Assembly: GCA_021833345.1 (NCBI GenBank)
Contig: JAKBFW010000011.1
Location: 1-32,999, forward strand
Length of the DNA stretch: 32,999 nt
Reading direction: 5' to 3'
DNA from: Pseudomonadota bacterium
GTDB lineage: Bacteria; Actinomycetota; Actinomycetes; Actinomycetales; Cellulomonadaceae
Positions 18,697 to 26,812 of the stretch are shown one piece after another (within the stretch, counting starts at the first letter, position 1; every line of letters begins with the position of its first letter). The notes below the pieces were generated by a model. The model was not told where the DNA came from. It did not search any database and saw nothing but the letters and a program-made list of their open reading frames with translations. A program made the translations under genes and the position numbers.

Positions 18697-19033
18697 GCCG
18701 GGCCCCTTTGTCACGTCCTGGGGGAGTCTAGGCGCGTGCGACGGCGCCGACGTGAACAGGGTGAGTCGCTGCGGGATCCGCCTGGTCATCCCGTCAGCGG
18801 ACGGTGTGGACGAGGGCTCGGCAGACCGACGCGGAGCAGCGCATCCACCCGCCGATGCAGCCCGACGGGCCGTGCGGCGCGAAGCGGATCGAGCGGGCGG
18901 GCGGGTCCCGCGACACGCGCCGGTGCCGACGGGTCGTCCGTTGCTCCACGTGCCCCCGTACCGGGAACGGTCGGTCGGGGCGCCCAGATCACCCCGGTCC
19001 GAAGTGATGGGCATCGCACCATCGGGCCGACGC
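18697..19033. other. 337-base gap between murB and the sigma factor gene
   Basis: I see no convincing gene here. Open frames on both strands are long only because of the high GC content and show no family motif. The stretch holds the sigma factor ribosome site and a possible -10 box (TAGACT, 18730-18725 on the minus strand). No strong terminator hairpin for murB is evident. Confidence 0.5.
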
Positions 19034-20182
19034 TCAGACCGTGCAACCAACCAGGACGGGTTCCGGGACGAGGTCGACGCCGAAGGCACCCCGGACGCCG
19101 TCGCGCACCGTGCGCGCGAGCGCGAGGACGTCCTCGGTGGTCGCACCACCACGGTTCGTGATCGCGAGGGCGTGCGAGGTGGAGAGTGCCGCGGGTCCGG
19201 GAAGCCCGAAACCGCGCGCGAATCCGGCGTGCTCGATCAGCCACGCGGCACTCGTCTTCACCTGGTCGGGCCCCGACGGGTAGCGCGGCGCCGCCGCGGG
19301 GAGGCCCGCCGCCCCCGCAGCGTCGAGCACGGGGTTGGTGAAGAACGACCCCGCGCTCCAGGTGTCGTGGTCGGTCGGGTCCAGCACCATCCCCTTGGCG
19401 CGGCGCAGCTCGAGGACCGCGGCACGGACGTCGGCGAGCGGGGCGCGTCCTCCCGTCGCGATCCCCAGATGGCTCGCGAGCTGCGCATAGGCGATCGGCG
19501 CGGAGAGCGACCCGGACCGGAGCTGGAAGGTCACGTCCAGCACGACGAGCCGGGGGGTCGGTGTCCACCGCGACCCCCCACCCGAGCCGGTCACGGCCAT
19601 CGAGGCCTTGAGCACCGACGTCCGGTACCCGAATCCGAGCTCGACGAGAGGCATCGTCCGGTGCGCGCGCCGCTCCCGGTCCCAGACCCGGACGAGGGCG
19701 ATCGTCTGGGAGACCTCCTGCCCGTACGCACCGACGTTCTGGACCGGGGTCGCGCCCGTCGACCCCGGGATGCCCGACAGCGCCTCGATCCCGACGAGCT
19801 CCTGCGCGACCGCGTAGGCGACGACGTCGTCCCAGCGGGTGCCCGCGGAGACCGTCAGCGTCGTGCCGGCGCAGGCCGATGCGTCGGGCACGGCGATCGT
19901 CGTCCGGACGTCACGGACCACCACGCCCGCGAACCCGGCGTCGGCGACGAGCAGGTTGGACCCTCCCCCGACCACCAGGAGCGGCTCCCCCGCCAGGTCG
20001 GCCTCCTCGACGGCGGCGACGAGCTCGTGCTCGGACGACGTCTCGACATACCGTCCGACGGGACCTCCGACCCGCAGCGTCGTCAGCTCGGCCAGCGTCG
20101 ACGGCGCGCTCCGACCGGGGGCGGCGAACCGGACGGGCGTCGTCGGTGCGGCGGGAAGCGGCTCGGGGATCTCGCAGGTCAT
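19034..20182 (-). CDS. murB: UDP-N-acetylenolpyruvoylglucosamine reductase
   Basis: MurB reduces UDP-GlcNAc-enolpyruvate to UDP-N-acetylmuramate with NADPH and FAD in peptidoglycan precursor synthesis. The 382-aa protein shows the FAD-binding blocks TTLRVGGPV and LLVVGGGSNLLVADAGFAG, then GIEALSGIPGSTGATPVQNVGAYGQE. The RRAKGMVLDPTDHDTWSAGSFFTNP region holds the catalytic serine, and SAAWLIEHAGFARGFGL and LSTSHALAITNRG follow. It begins 9 bases after the MFS transporter stop on the same strand, so it may be co-transcribed. A TAGCCT -10-like box (20194-20189) also ends exactly 6 nt before the ATG, with no ribosome site, hinting at a leaderless transcript of its own. Confidence 0.95.
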   Translation of the reverse strand: MTCEIPEPLPAAPTTPVRFAAPGRSAPSTLAELTTLRVGGPVGRYVETSSEHELVAAVEEADLAGEPLLVVGGGSNLLVADAGFAGVVVRDVRTTIAVPDASACAGTTLTVSAGTRWDDVVAYAVAQELVGIEALSGIPGSTGATPVQNVGAYGQEVSQTIALVRVWDRERRAHRTMPLVELGFGYRTSVLKASMAVTGSGGGSRWTPTPRLVVLDVTFQLRSGSLSAPIAYAQLASHLGIATGGRAPLADVRAAVLELRRAKGMVLDPTDHDTWSAGSFFTNPVLDAAGAAGLPAAAPRYPSGPDQVKTSAAWLIEHAGFARGFGLPGPAALSTSHALAITNRGGATTEDVLALARTVRDGVRGAFGVDLVPEPVLVGCTV

Positions 20183-20191
20183 CCGACCAGG

Positions 20192-21499
20192 CTAACGAGC
20201 CGGCACCGCGGCGTCGCCATCGACGACGCCGGGACCCCGGAGCGGTGCCGCTGCCCGCAGGACCGTCAGGCCGGCCACGACCGGGATCACGATCACGAGG
20301 AGCGCGTGCCGGTAGCCGACCTGGTTCGCGAGCAGACCGAGCAGGGGCGGGCCGGCGAGGAACGCGGAGTAGCCGATCGTGGAGACCACGCTCACCCGCG
20401 CAGCCGCCCGAGCCGGGTCGTCGCTCGCGGCACTCATCCCGACCGGGAAGCCCAGCGCGGCACCCACCCCCCACAGCGCGACGCCCACCAGGGCGATCGG
20501 CATGCTCGGGACGAGACCGAAGAGCAGCAGGCCGACCACGGCCAGTCCGGCTGCGAGGCGGAGCACGGGGATACGCCCGTAGCGGTCGAGCAGCGCCGTC
20601 CCGAGGAGTCGCATCGCGGTCATGGCCGTCACGAAGAGACCGAAGGCCAGGGCGCCACCGGCGTGCGTCGTGCCGAAGCCGTCGACGACCGACAACGACA
20701 CCCAGTCGTTCGCCGACCCCTCGGTGAGGGCGGCGGCGAAGACGATCAGACCGATCATCAGGGTGCGCGCCTCGAGCCAGCCGGCGAACGCGCCGGGTCG
20801 GGGCGCGACGGGTGCAGCCCCTCCGGCACCGGCAGCCGCGGCTGCGCCGTCGGCATCGTCGACCGGCGCAGGCATCGCGGCCCCGTGCGGACGCGGACCG
20901 GGGAGGAAGGCGCGGACCGCCCACACCACCGCCACGGTGGACGCCACGATCACGATCGAGAGGTGCGCGAGCACCGAGGCGTGAAGGGCTGCCGCCACGG
21001 CCCCGATGCCGGCGCCGATCATCGTCCCGACGGAGAAGCCCGCGTGGAACCGCGGCATGATCGACCGCCCGAGGCGCTGCTCGACCGCGACCCCGGCGAG
21101 GTTCATCGCGGCGTCCCACACCCCGGTCCCGACACCGAACAGGACCAGCCCGGCGATCACGAGCGCGACGGTGCCCAGCGCGGAGCCGAGCGATGCCGTG
21201 AGCAGCCCGATCGCGCACAGCACGGCGAAGCTCGTCACCGTGCGCCGGGCACCGATGCGGTCGACGACCACCCCGGAGAGCGGGAGGGAGACCAGTGAGC
21301 CGATCGCCCCGACGAGCAGCAGCAGGCCGACCTGTGCCGGGTCGAGGCCGAGGGAGTCGCGGACGGCCGGGAGGCGTGACGCCCAGCTCGCGAAGTCGAC
21401 CCCGCTGAGCAGGAAGACGACGAACACCGCGACCCCGGCGCGACGCACTGCGCGGTCGTTCGACTCGCCGCCCCGGCGGTCGCGCTCGTTGCTCAGCAC
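20192..21499 (-). CDS. MFS transporter (first of a tandem pair)
   Basis: A 435-aa major facilitator superfamily permease with about 12 membrane helices. The first helix region reads VAVFVVFLLSGVDFASWASRLPAVRDSLGL, and the loop 2-3 type motif is GVVVDRIGARR. The cytoplasmic middle loop is Ala/Pro-rich. The second half begins with the block ALTEGSANDWVSLSVVDGFG. The same TEGSANDW block occurs in the upstream neighbour, so the two are paralogues. Its GTG start (21499) overlaps the neighbour's stop. This branch (YbjJ/fucose-permease-like) is often linked to LacI regulators. The substrate is unknown. Confidence 0.9.
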   Translation of the reverse strand: MLSNERDRRGGESNDRAVRRAGVAVFVVFLLSGVDFASWASRLPAVRDSLGLDPAQVGLLLLVGAIGSLVSLPLSGVVVDRIGARRTVTSFAVLCAIGLLTASLGSALGTVALVIAGLVLFGVGTGVWDAAMNLAGVAVEQRLGRSIMPRFHAGFSVGTMIGAGIGAVAAALHASVLAHLSIVIVASTVAVVWAVRAFLPGPRPHGAAMPAPVDDADGAAAAAGAGGAAPVAPRPGAFAGWLEARTLMIGLIVFAAALTEGSANDWVSLSVVDGFGTTHAGGALAFGLFVTAMTAMRLLGTALLDRYGRIPVLRLAAGLAVVGLLLFGLVPSMPIALVGVALWGVGAALGFPVGMSAASDDPARAAARVSVVSTIGYSAFLAGPPLLGLLANQVGYRHALLVIVIPVVAGLTVLRAAAPLRGPGVVDGDAAVPAR

Positions 21500-22884
21500 G
21501 CTGACACCCTCTCAGACACGATCGTTCCGGGACTCGCCGGCTCGAGCGCCGACCGGCCGAGGAGCCGCGCGGGGGGACGCTCGTCGGATGCCGTGGCCAC
21601 ACCCGGTCGAGGTGGCACGGCAGCGACGACCGGTCGCGCGACGACACGGGCCACGCTGACGCTCGCCACCATCGCCACGCTGATCAGCAGCAACGCGTGC
21701 CGGGCTCCGACGGACTCGGCCACCAGCCCGAGCAGCGGCGGCGCGGCGAGGGCGGCCATCGAGGAGAACGCCGAGACCACGGAGACCCGGCCGGCGGCGC
21801 GCGTGGGATCGTCGGAGGCCGCGGCGATCCCGATCGGGACGGCGAGGGCGGCGCCGAGCCCCCATGCCGCCACGCCGAGGACAGCGACCTCCAGCCGAGG
21901 TGCGAGGCCGAAGACGGCAAGCCCGGCGAACGACACGACGCCGGACACCCGGAGCACGGCCACGCGGCCCCATCGGTCGATCAGCCTGGTCCCGAGGAGC
22001 CGGACCCCCGTCATCGACGCGACGAAGACCCCGAACACCGCCGCACCGACGGCCTCCGGCCGGCGGAACCCGTCGACGACGGCGAGCGAGAGCCAGTCGT
22101 TCGCCGACCCTTCGGTGAGGGCGGCCGCCATGATGACCACGCCGATCAGCAGCGTCCTCGGCTCGCTCCACGCCCCGAAGGCCGATCGGGTGCGGACTGC
22201 CACGCGCGGGGCCGCGGGGTCGCCCGTCGCGTCGGCCGCCACGTCCGCCCCGAGCGGGCGCACCGGCTGCGACTCGAGCACCGCGCCTCGGATCGAGGCC
22301 AGACGCCACACGGTGCCGACGATCGCGGTGGCCGCGAACTGGACGATCAGCGGCACGCCGAGCCGCGCGGCGGTGGCGCCGAGGAGCGACCCGAGCACGG
22401 CGCCGATCGAGAAGGCTGCGTGGAACTGCGGCAGGACCGTCCGCCGCATCCGACGCTCGATCGCGGCCGTCTCGACGTTGAGGGGAACGTTCCCGAGAGC
22501 GAACGACACACCGTTGAGGAAGACCCCGAGAGCGAGCAGCGGGACCAGCCCGAGCGTCGGCCCGAGCCCGATCAGCGCGAACGCGAACGCGAAGCCGACG
22601 GAGGACAGCAGGAGTCCGACCCGTCCCCCGTAACGCGTCACGAGAGCCCCCGAGAGGGTGACGGTCACGAGGGCACCGACCGACCCGGCCAGGAGCACGA
22701 CGCCCAGCTCGGCCGTGCTCAGCCCGAGGGCGTCGCGAACCGCGGGGATGCGCGCCAGCCAGCTCGAGTACATGAGCCCGTTCAACGCGAACAGTCCGAT
22801 GAGGAGTCGGCGGGCCCGCGCGACCGCGGCTGGGTCGACGGTGAAGGGGGCCGCGTCCGGGACGTGGACGCGCGGGGTGCGCAC
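21493..22884 (-). CDS. MFS transporter (second of a tandem pair)
   Basis: A 463-aa permease with about 12 helices, related along its length to the 20192-21499 protein (shared SSWLARIPAVRDALGL-type start, LPQFHAAFSIGA block and ALTEGSANDWLSLAVVDGF). It starts at GTG 22884 with a TGGAG ribosome site and overlaps the next gene by 7 bases. Its C-terminal tail (about 30 residues) is Pro/Arg-rich. It is divergent from the LacI regulator gene, with two palindromic operators between them, so the pair is probably repressed by that regulator. Both members have complete helix sets, so neither looks degraded; they could form a heterodimer or have split substrates. Confidence 0.9.
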   Translation of the reverse strand: MRTPRVHVPDAAPFTVDPAAVARARRLLIGLFALNGLMYSSWLARIPAVRDALGLSTAELGVVLLAGSVGALVTVTLSGALVTRYGGRVGLLLSSVGFAFAFALIGLGPTLGLVPLLALGVFLNGVSFALGNVPLNVETAAIERRMRRTVLPQFHAAFSIGAVLGSLLGATAARLGVPLIVQFAATAIVGTVWRLASIRGAVLESQPVRPLGADVAADATGDPAAPRVAVRTRSAFGAWSEPRTLLIGVVIMAAALTEGSANDWLSLAVVDGFRRPEAVGAAVFGVFVASMTGVRLLGTRLIDRWGRVAVLRVSGVVSFAGLAVFGLAPRLEVAVLGVAAWGLGAALAVPIGIAAASDDPTRAAGRVSVVSAFSSMAALAAPPLLGLVAESVGARHALLLISVAMVASVSVARVVARPVVAAVPPRPGVATASDERPPARLLGRSALEPASPGTIVSERVSAC

Positions 22885-22971
22885 GATGGCTCCAGCGATG
22901 ACGAGTGACGAGATCGAGTGCGTGCGGACGGTTGCGGACCGTCGGGCGACAGGTCGGTGGCTCCCGCACCA

Positions 22972-23019
22972 TCGAATCGATTCGACAACCAGCAGAACGC
23001 ATGGGTCGAATCGATTTGA
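22972..23019. promoter_or_regulatory. two LacI-type operators
   Basis: A perfect 14-bp palindrome TCGAATCGATTCGA (22972-22985) and a near copy TCGAATCGATTTGA (23006-23019) lie 34 bp apart, centre to centre, in the divergent region between the MFS and LacI genes. Size, symmetry and central CG fit LacI-family operators. The right copy overlaps a TTGATG -35-like element (23016-23021) that has a TACGCT -10-like box (23041-23046) downstream in the lacI direction. Autoregulation plus control of the MFS genes is inferred. Confidence 0.75.
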
Positions 23020-23139
23020 TGTTGGAACCTATCGTGACGGTACGCTGGCCCGCGAGTCAACTACGAAACGCCCGTCGCGCCGCCGGGCCCGGCGGCGGCA
23101 ACCGAACCGCCCGATCGTCAGGACCTGGAGGTGACCAGC

Positions 23140-24204
23140 GTGGCATCAAGCCGTCCGACCCTCGCCGACGTCGCCGCGGCAGCAGGCGTGTCCGTGTCGA
23201 CCGCCTCGCTCGCGTTCTCCGGCGCGGGCCCGATCGCCGCGACCACCAAGGACCGCGTGCTCGCGGCCGCGACCGCCCTCGACTACAGCGGACCCAACCC
23301 TCTCGGCCGGCAGCTGCGCAGCGGACGCTCCGGCATCGTCGGCGTCCTGATCGGCGACCAGCTCCGCCGCTCGTTCCGCGACCCGGTGTCGATCCAGATG
23401 CTCGACGGTCTGGCGAGCACGCTCGGGCCGCTCGGGTTCGGCGTCCTGCTGATCCCCGGTGCGGCCGACCAGCCGCCGGCCCACCTGGACCCGCTCGTCG
23501 AGTCCGCCGTGATGGACGTCGCCGTGCTCATCTGCGGCGCCACGGCCGACGACGCAAACCTCGCGACGCTGCGACGCCGCGGCATCCCCGTCATCTCGGT
23601 CGAGGGCGAGCCCCTCGAGGGCGTCATCGAGGTCGGGATCGAGGACCGCGTCGGCGCCGCCGAGCTGGGCCGCCACGTGCAGGGACTCGGTCACGAGCGG
23701 ATCGCGATCGTCTCCCTCCCCTTCGACTGGCAGCGGCGCAGCGGGGTCGCGACCCCGGCCCGACTCGCCGAGATCCGCTGGGAGATCCCCCGGCGCCGTC
23801 TCGCCGGGCTGACCGACGCCGGGATCGTGCCGGTGGCGGTCTACGAGACGCCCGCCTCGCTCGTCGAGCACGGCAAAGCGGCCGGGCACGCCCTGCTCGC
23901 AGGGCCGGACCGGCCGACGGCGATCATCGCGCAGTCCGACCTGCTCGCGTCCGGCGTCGTCCTCGCCGCGCGCGAGCTCGGGCTCCGCGTCCCGCAGGAC
24001 GTCTCCGTCGCCGGCTTCGACGGGCTCGACCTGCCGTGGCTGGCCCCGGACGTGCTCACGAGCGTCAGCCAACCGTTGGCCGAGAAGGGCGCCGTGATCG
24101 GACGGGCCGTCCAAGCGCTCATGTCGGGTGAGCTGCCCGGACCCGAGACGCTGGGCATGACCCTGCAGGTCGGCACGACCACCGGTCCCCCGCCGGCGCA
24201 CTGA
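23140..24204 (+). CDS. LacI-family transcriptional regulator
   Basis: A 354-aa repressor-type regulator. The N-terminal helix-turn-helix (PTLADVAAAAGVSVSTASLAFSG) is followed by the hinge helix (NPLGRQLRSGRSGIVGVLIG). A periplasmic-binding-protein-like sensor domain follows, with the typical IAQSDLLASGVVLAARELGLRVPQDVSVAGFDGLDLP segment visible in parts. I choose the GTG at 23140, because GGAGG lies 8 bases before it; the upstream GTG at 23131 abuts that ribosome site. It is divergent from the MFS pair and likely represses them and itself through the palindromes at 22972-23019. The inducer is unknown; sugars or nucleosides are usual for the family. Confidence 0.92.
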   Translation: MASSRPTLADVAAAAGVSVSTASLAFSGAGPIAATTKDRVLAAATALDYSGPNPLGRQLRSGRSGIVGVLIGDQLRRSFRDPVSIQMLDGLASTLGPLGFGVLLIPGAADQPPAHLDPLVESAVMDVAVLICGATADDANLATLRRRGIPVISVEGEPLEGVIEVGIEDRVGAAELGRHVQGLGHERIAIVSLPFDWQRRSGVATPARLAEIRWEIPRRRLAGLTDAGIVPVAVYETPASLVEHGKAAGHALLAGPDRPTAIIAQSDLLASGVVLAARELGLRVPQDVSVAGFDGLDLPWLAPDVLTSVSQPLAEKGAVIGRAVQALMSGELPGPETLGMTLQVGTTTGPPPAH

Positions 24205-24273
24205 GCGGTCCTCGACCCCGCGACGCGCGGGCGGCCCGGACACGCAGGTCGCGTCAGCCCGCGAGCCGCCTCG

Positions 24274-24705
24274 TCACAGGAGACGGACGACCGCCTGGCA
24301 CTTCGCGAGCACGCGCGACCCGCCGGACGTGACGACCAGGTCCACGCGAACCGTGCCCGACTCGGCATCCACCGAACCGACCGCGCCCGACACCTCGATG
24401 AACGCCGACCCGGGATCCGGCACCACGACCGGGCGTGCGAACCGCGTCTGGTAGTCGACCACGGCTCCGGGGTCGCCCGCCCAGTCGCCGACCAGGCCGA
24501 TCACGGCCCCCATCGTGAACATCCCGTGCGCGATCACCCCGGGTAGTCCGACCTGGACCGCGACGCGCTCGTTCCAGTGGATCGGGTTGAAGTCACCGCT
24601 GGCGCCGGCGTAGCGCACCAGCCGCGCGCGATCCACCTCGATCCTGCGCGTCCCGATGTCGTCGCCGACGGCGATCTCCGCCAGGCGCGGCACCGCGCCG
24701 GTCAC
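24274..24705 (-). CDS. MaoC/HadB-like hot-dog dehydratase
   Basis: A 143-aa single hot-dog domain protein of the (R)-specific hydratase/MaoC group. The hydratase motif with catalytic Asp and His is visible (YAGASGDFNPIHWNE), followed by GVIAHGMFTMGAVIGL. In mycobacteria the HadB subunit carries this site and pairs with HadA in fatty-acid synthase II. Here it starts at GTG 24705, overlapping the stop of the HadA-like gene (GTGA), so they are made together. Cellulomonas-like organisms lack mycolic acids, so the role is probably general 3-hydroxyacyl dehydration; this is inference. Confidence 0.85.
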   Translation of the reverse strand: MTGAVPRLAEIAVGDDIGTRRIEVDRARLVRYAGASGDFNPIHWNERVAVQVGLPGVIAHGMFTMGAVIGLVGDWAGDPGAVVDYQTRFARPVVVPDPGSAFIEVSGAVGSVDAESGTVRVDLVVTSGGSRVLAKCQAVVRLL

Positions 24706-25163
24706 GCTCCGACCTCCGGGTCCGAGCCACGCACCGCGAGGGTCGAGACGACCCGCGCGACCGCGCTGCCGTCCTCGGTCGTGATCTCGGCGCGGGTCGT
24801 GACCATCGACAGCCCCCCGCGTTCGACGATCGCGTCAACGTGCAGCACCGTGACGAGGCGATCGCCCGCGTGGATCGGCCGGTGGTGGGAGAACCGCTCC
24901 TCCGCGTGGACCACCCGGCTGAAGTCGACACCGGCATCCGGGTCGCCGACGTACTGCTCCTCGGCGCGCTGGGCGATCACGACCGCGAACGTCGGTGGTG
25001 CGATGACGTCCGGGTAGCCGGCCGCGCGGGCCGCGTCGGCATCCCGGTGCAGGGGGTGATCGGCCCCGACGGCGTCGGCGAACTCATCGAGCTTCTCGCG
25101 CGCGACCTCGTACACGGGTCCCGGCGGGTACTCCCGGCCTGCGTACGCGGAGTTCACCGGCAT
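24702..25163 (-). CDS. HadA-like MaoC family dehydratase subunit (UPF0336/FAS1-like dehydratase)
   Basis: A 153-aa hot-dog protein of the UPF0336/HadA type (PPGPVYEVAREKLDEFADAVG, then APPTFAVVIAQRAEEQYV and VVHAEERFSHHRPIHAGDRL). In this family the subunit binds the acyl chain and has no own Asp-His hydratase pair, which fits its pairing with the catalytic neighbour. The ATG at 25163 has a GGAAGG ribosome site. It lies downstream of tRNA-Met; in many relatives rpmG sits between the tRNA and hadA, but here there are only 88 bases and no rpmG. Confidence 0.87.
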   Translation of the reverse strand: MPVNSAYAGREYPPGPVYEVAREKLDEFADAVGADHPLHRDADAARAAGYPDVIAPPTFAVVIAQRAEEQYVGDPDAGVDFSRVVHAEERFSHHRPIHAGDRLVTVLHVDAIVERGGLSMVTTRAEITTEDGSAVARVVSTLAVRGSDPEVGA

Positions 25164-25206
25164 GGGTGCGCCTTCCCGAGGAGGTCGATCCGTGCGTCCG
25201 TCAGGG

Positions 25207-25235
25207 GGCCTCCGGACGTCGCCGTCCCGGAGGCC
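25207..25235 (-). terminator. terminator after tRNA-Met
   Basis: Arms GGCCTCCGG (25207-25215) and CCGGAGGCC (25227-25235) form a 9-bp stem, extended by ACG/CGT around a bulged C. It begins about 17 bases downstream of the tRNA 3' end on the minus strand. Confidence 0.75.
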
Positions 25236-25251
25236 GCCGTGCTACCTGCAG

Positions 25252-25325
25252 TAGCGGGGGCGGGACTCGAACCCGCGACACCACGATTATGAGCCGTGTG
25301 CTCTAACCACCTGAGCTACCCCGCC
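25252..25325 (-). tRNA. tRNA-Met (CAT anticodon)
   Basis: A 74-nt cloverleaf: acceptor GGCGGGG (25325-25319) with CCCCGCT (25259-25253), D-arm AGCTCAGGTGGTTAGAGC, anticodon loop CTCATAA and T-arm GCGGGTTCGAGTCCCGC. It is the elongator type, since it lacks the initiator's first-pair mismatch and three G-C anticodon stem pairs. The discriminator is A and CCA is not encoded. Confidence 0.94.
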
Positions 25326-25374
25326 TTGTCGGAGATCGGGCCGACGCACGCGCGTCGACCCGCACCTCCCACAG

Positions 25375-25447
25375 AGCCCCGAAAGGGAATCGAACCCTTG
25401 ACCTTCTCCTTACCATGGAGACGCTCTGCCGACTGAGCTATCGGGGC
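25375..25447 (-). tRNA. tRNA-Thr (GGT anticodon)
   Basis: A 73-nt cloverleaf: acceptor GCCCCGA (25447-25441) with TCGGGGC (25382-25376), D-arm AGCTCAGTCGGCAGAGC, anticodon loop with GGT, and T-arm AAGGGTTCGATTCCCTT. CCA is not encoded. It lies between tRNA-Tyr and tRNA-Met on the same strand. Confidence 0.95.
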
Positions 25448-25457
25448 AGCGCGAGCA

Positions 25458-25486
25458 AGGTTACACGTCGCGGGCCGGGCCGCGAA
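25458..25486 (-). promoter_or_regulatory. probable promoter of tRNA-Thr/tRNA-Met
   Basis: TAACCT (-10, 25463-25458) and TTCGCG (-35-like, 25486-25481) are 17 bp apart, about 11 bases before the tRNA-Thr 5' end. The -35 match is weak. Confidence 0.4.
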
Positions 25487-25580
25487 ATCCGCCCGAGCGG
25501 CCTCAGCGGCCCCTCACGCCGACCCCACGGGGTCCGTCACGCACGCCGCCCGACCACCCGCACGCCGGCGCGAGACGCAC

Positions 25581-25611
25581 CACGGGGCGCCCTCGTCGAG
25601 GGCGCCCCGTG
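25581..25611 (-). terminator. terminator after tRNA-Tyr
   Basis: A perfect 13-bp inverted repeat (25581-25593 and 25599-25611, CACGGGGCGCCCT-type arms, loop of 5) starts 16 bases after the tRNA-Tyr 3' end. No T-tract follows. Confidence 0.85.
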
Positions 25612-25626
25612 ATGGTGGAGCTGCGG

Positions 25627-25708
25627 TGGCAGGTGAGGGATTCGAACCCCCGTAGGCGTTGCCAGCTGATTTACAGTCAGCCCCCTTTGGCCACTCGGGT
25701 AACCTGCC
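25627..25708 (-). tRNA. tRNA-Tyr (GTA anticodon)
   Basis: An 82-nt class II tRNA: acceptor GGCAGGT (25708-25702) with ACCTGCC (25634-25628), anticodon loop CTGTAAA, a long variable arm, and T-arm GGGGGTTCGAATCCCTC. The discriminator is A and CCA is not encoded. A promoter-like TATTCT (25750-25745) lies upstream, with a poor -35 (TTCGTC, 17 bp away). Confidence 0.95.
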
Positions 25709-25799
25709 GCTACTCGTGGGGGCGCAGCCCTGCGGAGCCACGCCAGAATACAGACCAGAGCACCCAGGACGAAATCACGCCGACGGCGAGGAGCGCACC

Positions 25800-26183
25800 A
25801 TGATCATCGTGACCACCAACGACATCCCCGGGTACGAGGTGACAGCGGTGATGGGCGAGGTGATGGGTGTGACGGTGCGGAGCCGCCACATCGGGGCGCA
25901 GCTGACCGCCGGGCTGAGGTCCCTGGCCGGAGGCGAGCTGCCCGAGATGACGCGTAACCTGCTGGAGTCCCGCGGTGAGGTCATGAACAGGCTCGTCGCC
26001 GAGGCCGAGGCGCGCGGCGCCAACGCGCTCCTCGCCGCCCGTTTCGACGCCAGCTCGATGGGCGACACCTGGACGGAGATCTGCGCCTACGGCACCGCGG
26101 TCCAGGTCCGACCCATCCCTGAGGGCCGGCCCGGAGCGACGCCGCAGTCGATCCAGCACGCGCAACAGCTCGGCCTCGCCTGA
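25800..26183 (+). CDS. UPF0145 (YbjQ-like) family protein
   Basis: A 127-aa small protein of the YbjQ/UPF0145 family (putative heavy-metal-binding domain). The family opening (MIIVTTNDIPGYEVTAVMGEVMGVTVRSRH) and the block VMNRLVAEAEARGANALLAARFDAS are clear. It has no membrane helix or cysteine. The C-terminal 20 residues after the core (RPIPEGRPGATPQS and on) extend beyond the usual length. The ATG at 25800 has a GAGGAG ribosome site. It is followed by yajQ 62 bases later on the same strand. The biochemical role of the family is unknown. Confidence 0.88.
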   Translation: MIIVTTNDIPGYEVTAVMGEVMGVTVRSRHIGAQLTAGLRSLAGGELPEMTRNLLESRGEVMNRLVAEAEARGANALLAARFDASSMGDTWTEICAYGTAVQVRPIPEGRPGATPQSIQHAQQLGLA

Positions 26184-26245
26184 ACCGACCGGCCCGGCCG
26201 GACCACACCTGACACCACGCGGCACCCACGCGAAGGAGCACCACC

Positions 26246-26743
26246 ATGGCAAGCGAGTCGTCGTTCGACATCGTCAGCAAGGTCGACCGGCAGGAGGTCG
26301 ACAACGCGCTCAACCAGGCCGTCAAGGAGATAGTCCAGCGCTACGACTTCAAGAACGTCGGCGCCTCGATCGCCTGGAGCGGCGAGACGATCGTGATGAT
26401 CGCGAACTCCGAGGAGCGCGTGAAGGCGATCCTCGACGTGTTCCAGACCAAGCTCATCAAGCGTGGGATCTCGCTCAAGTCCTTCGACACCGGGGACGGC
26501 GAGCCGCGCGCCTCGGGCAAGGAGTACCGGCTCGAGGGGTCGATCGTCGAGGGCCTGAGCAGCGAGAACGCGAAGAAGATCGGCAAGATCATCCGCGACG
26601 AAGGCCCCAAGGGCGTGAAGTCGCAGATCACCGGCGACGAGCTCCGGGTCTCGGCGAAGTCCCGCGACGACCTTCAAGAGGTCATCACCCTCCTGAAGGG
26701 GGCGGATCTGGACGTCGCGCTCCAGTTCACGAACTACCGCTGA
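26246..26743 (+). CDS. yajQ: YajQ family cyclic di-GMP/nucleotide-binding protein
   Basis: A 165-aa UPF0234/YajQ protein, a small cytoplasmic two-domain ferredoxin-like fold; some members bind cyclic di-GMP. The family signatures are [55 protein letters not shown] and [16 protein letters not shown] at the end. A GAAGGAG ribosome site precedes the ATG. Length is normal. It converges with htpX. Confidence 0.95.
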   Translation: MASESSFDIVSKVDRQEVDNALNQAVKEIVQRYDFKNVGASIAWSGETIVMIANSEERVKAILDVFQTKLIKRGISLKSFDTGDGEPRASGKEYRLEGSIVEGLSSENAKKIGKIIRDEGPKGVKSQITGDELRVSAKSRDDLQEVITLLKGADLDVALQFTNYR

Positions 26744-26756
26744 GCTGCAGGCCCGT

Positions 26757-26781
26757 CGCCCGGTCGATCTCCGTCCGGGCG
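26757..26781. terminator. possible terminator between yajQ and htpX
   Basis: A 7-bp inverted repeat (CGCCCGG 26757-26763, CCGGGCG 26775-26781, 11-nt loop) lies 13 bases after the yajQ stop, between convergent genes. Confidence 0.4.
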
Positions 26782-26812
26782 GCACGATCTCCCCCTGAGC
26801 GGGCCCGCGCGA

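Noticed and set aside
18786-19568. A 260-codon minus-strand frame overlapping the end of murB and the gap after it
   Set aside because: Out of frame with murB, Arg/Pro-rich, no ribosome site or family motif.
17006-21298. A 1430-codon open frame on the plus strand
   Set aside because: It crosses several well-supported minus-strand genes and has the low-complexity look of a GC shadow.
25164-25251. A search for rpmG between tRNA-Met and the hadA-like gene
   Set aside because: No frame with the L33 cysteine pattern exists in this short gap.
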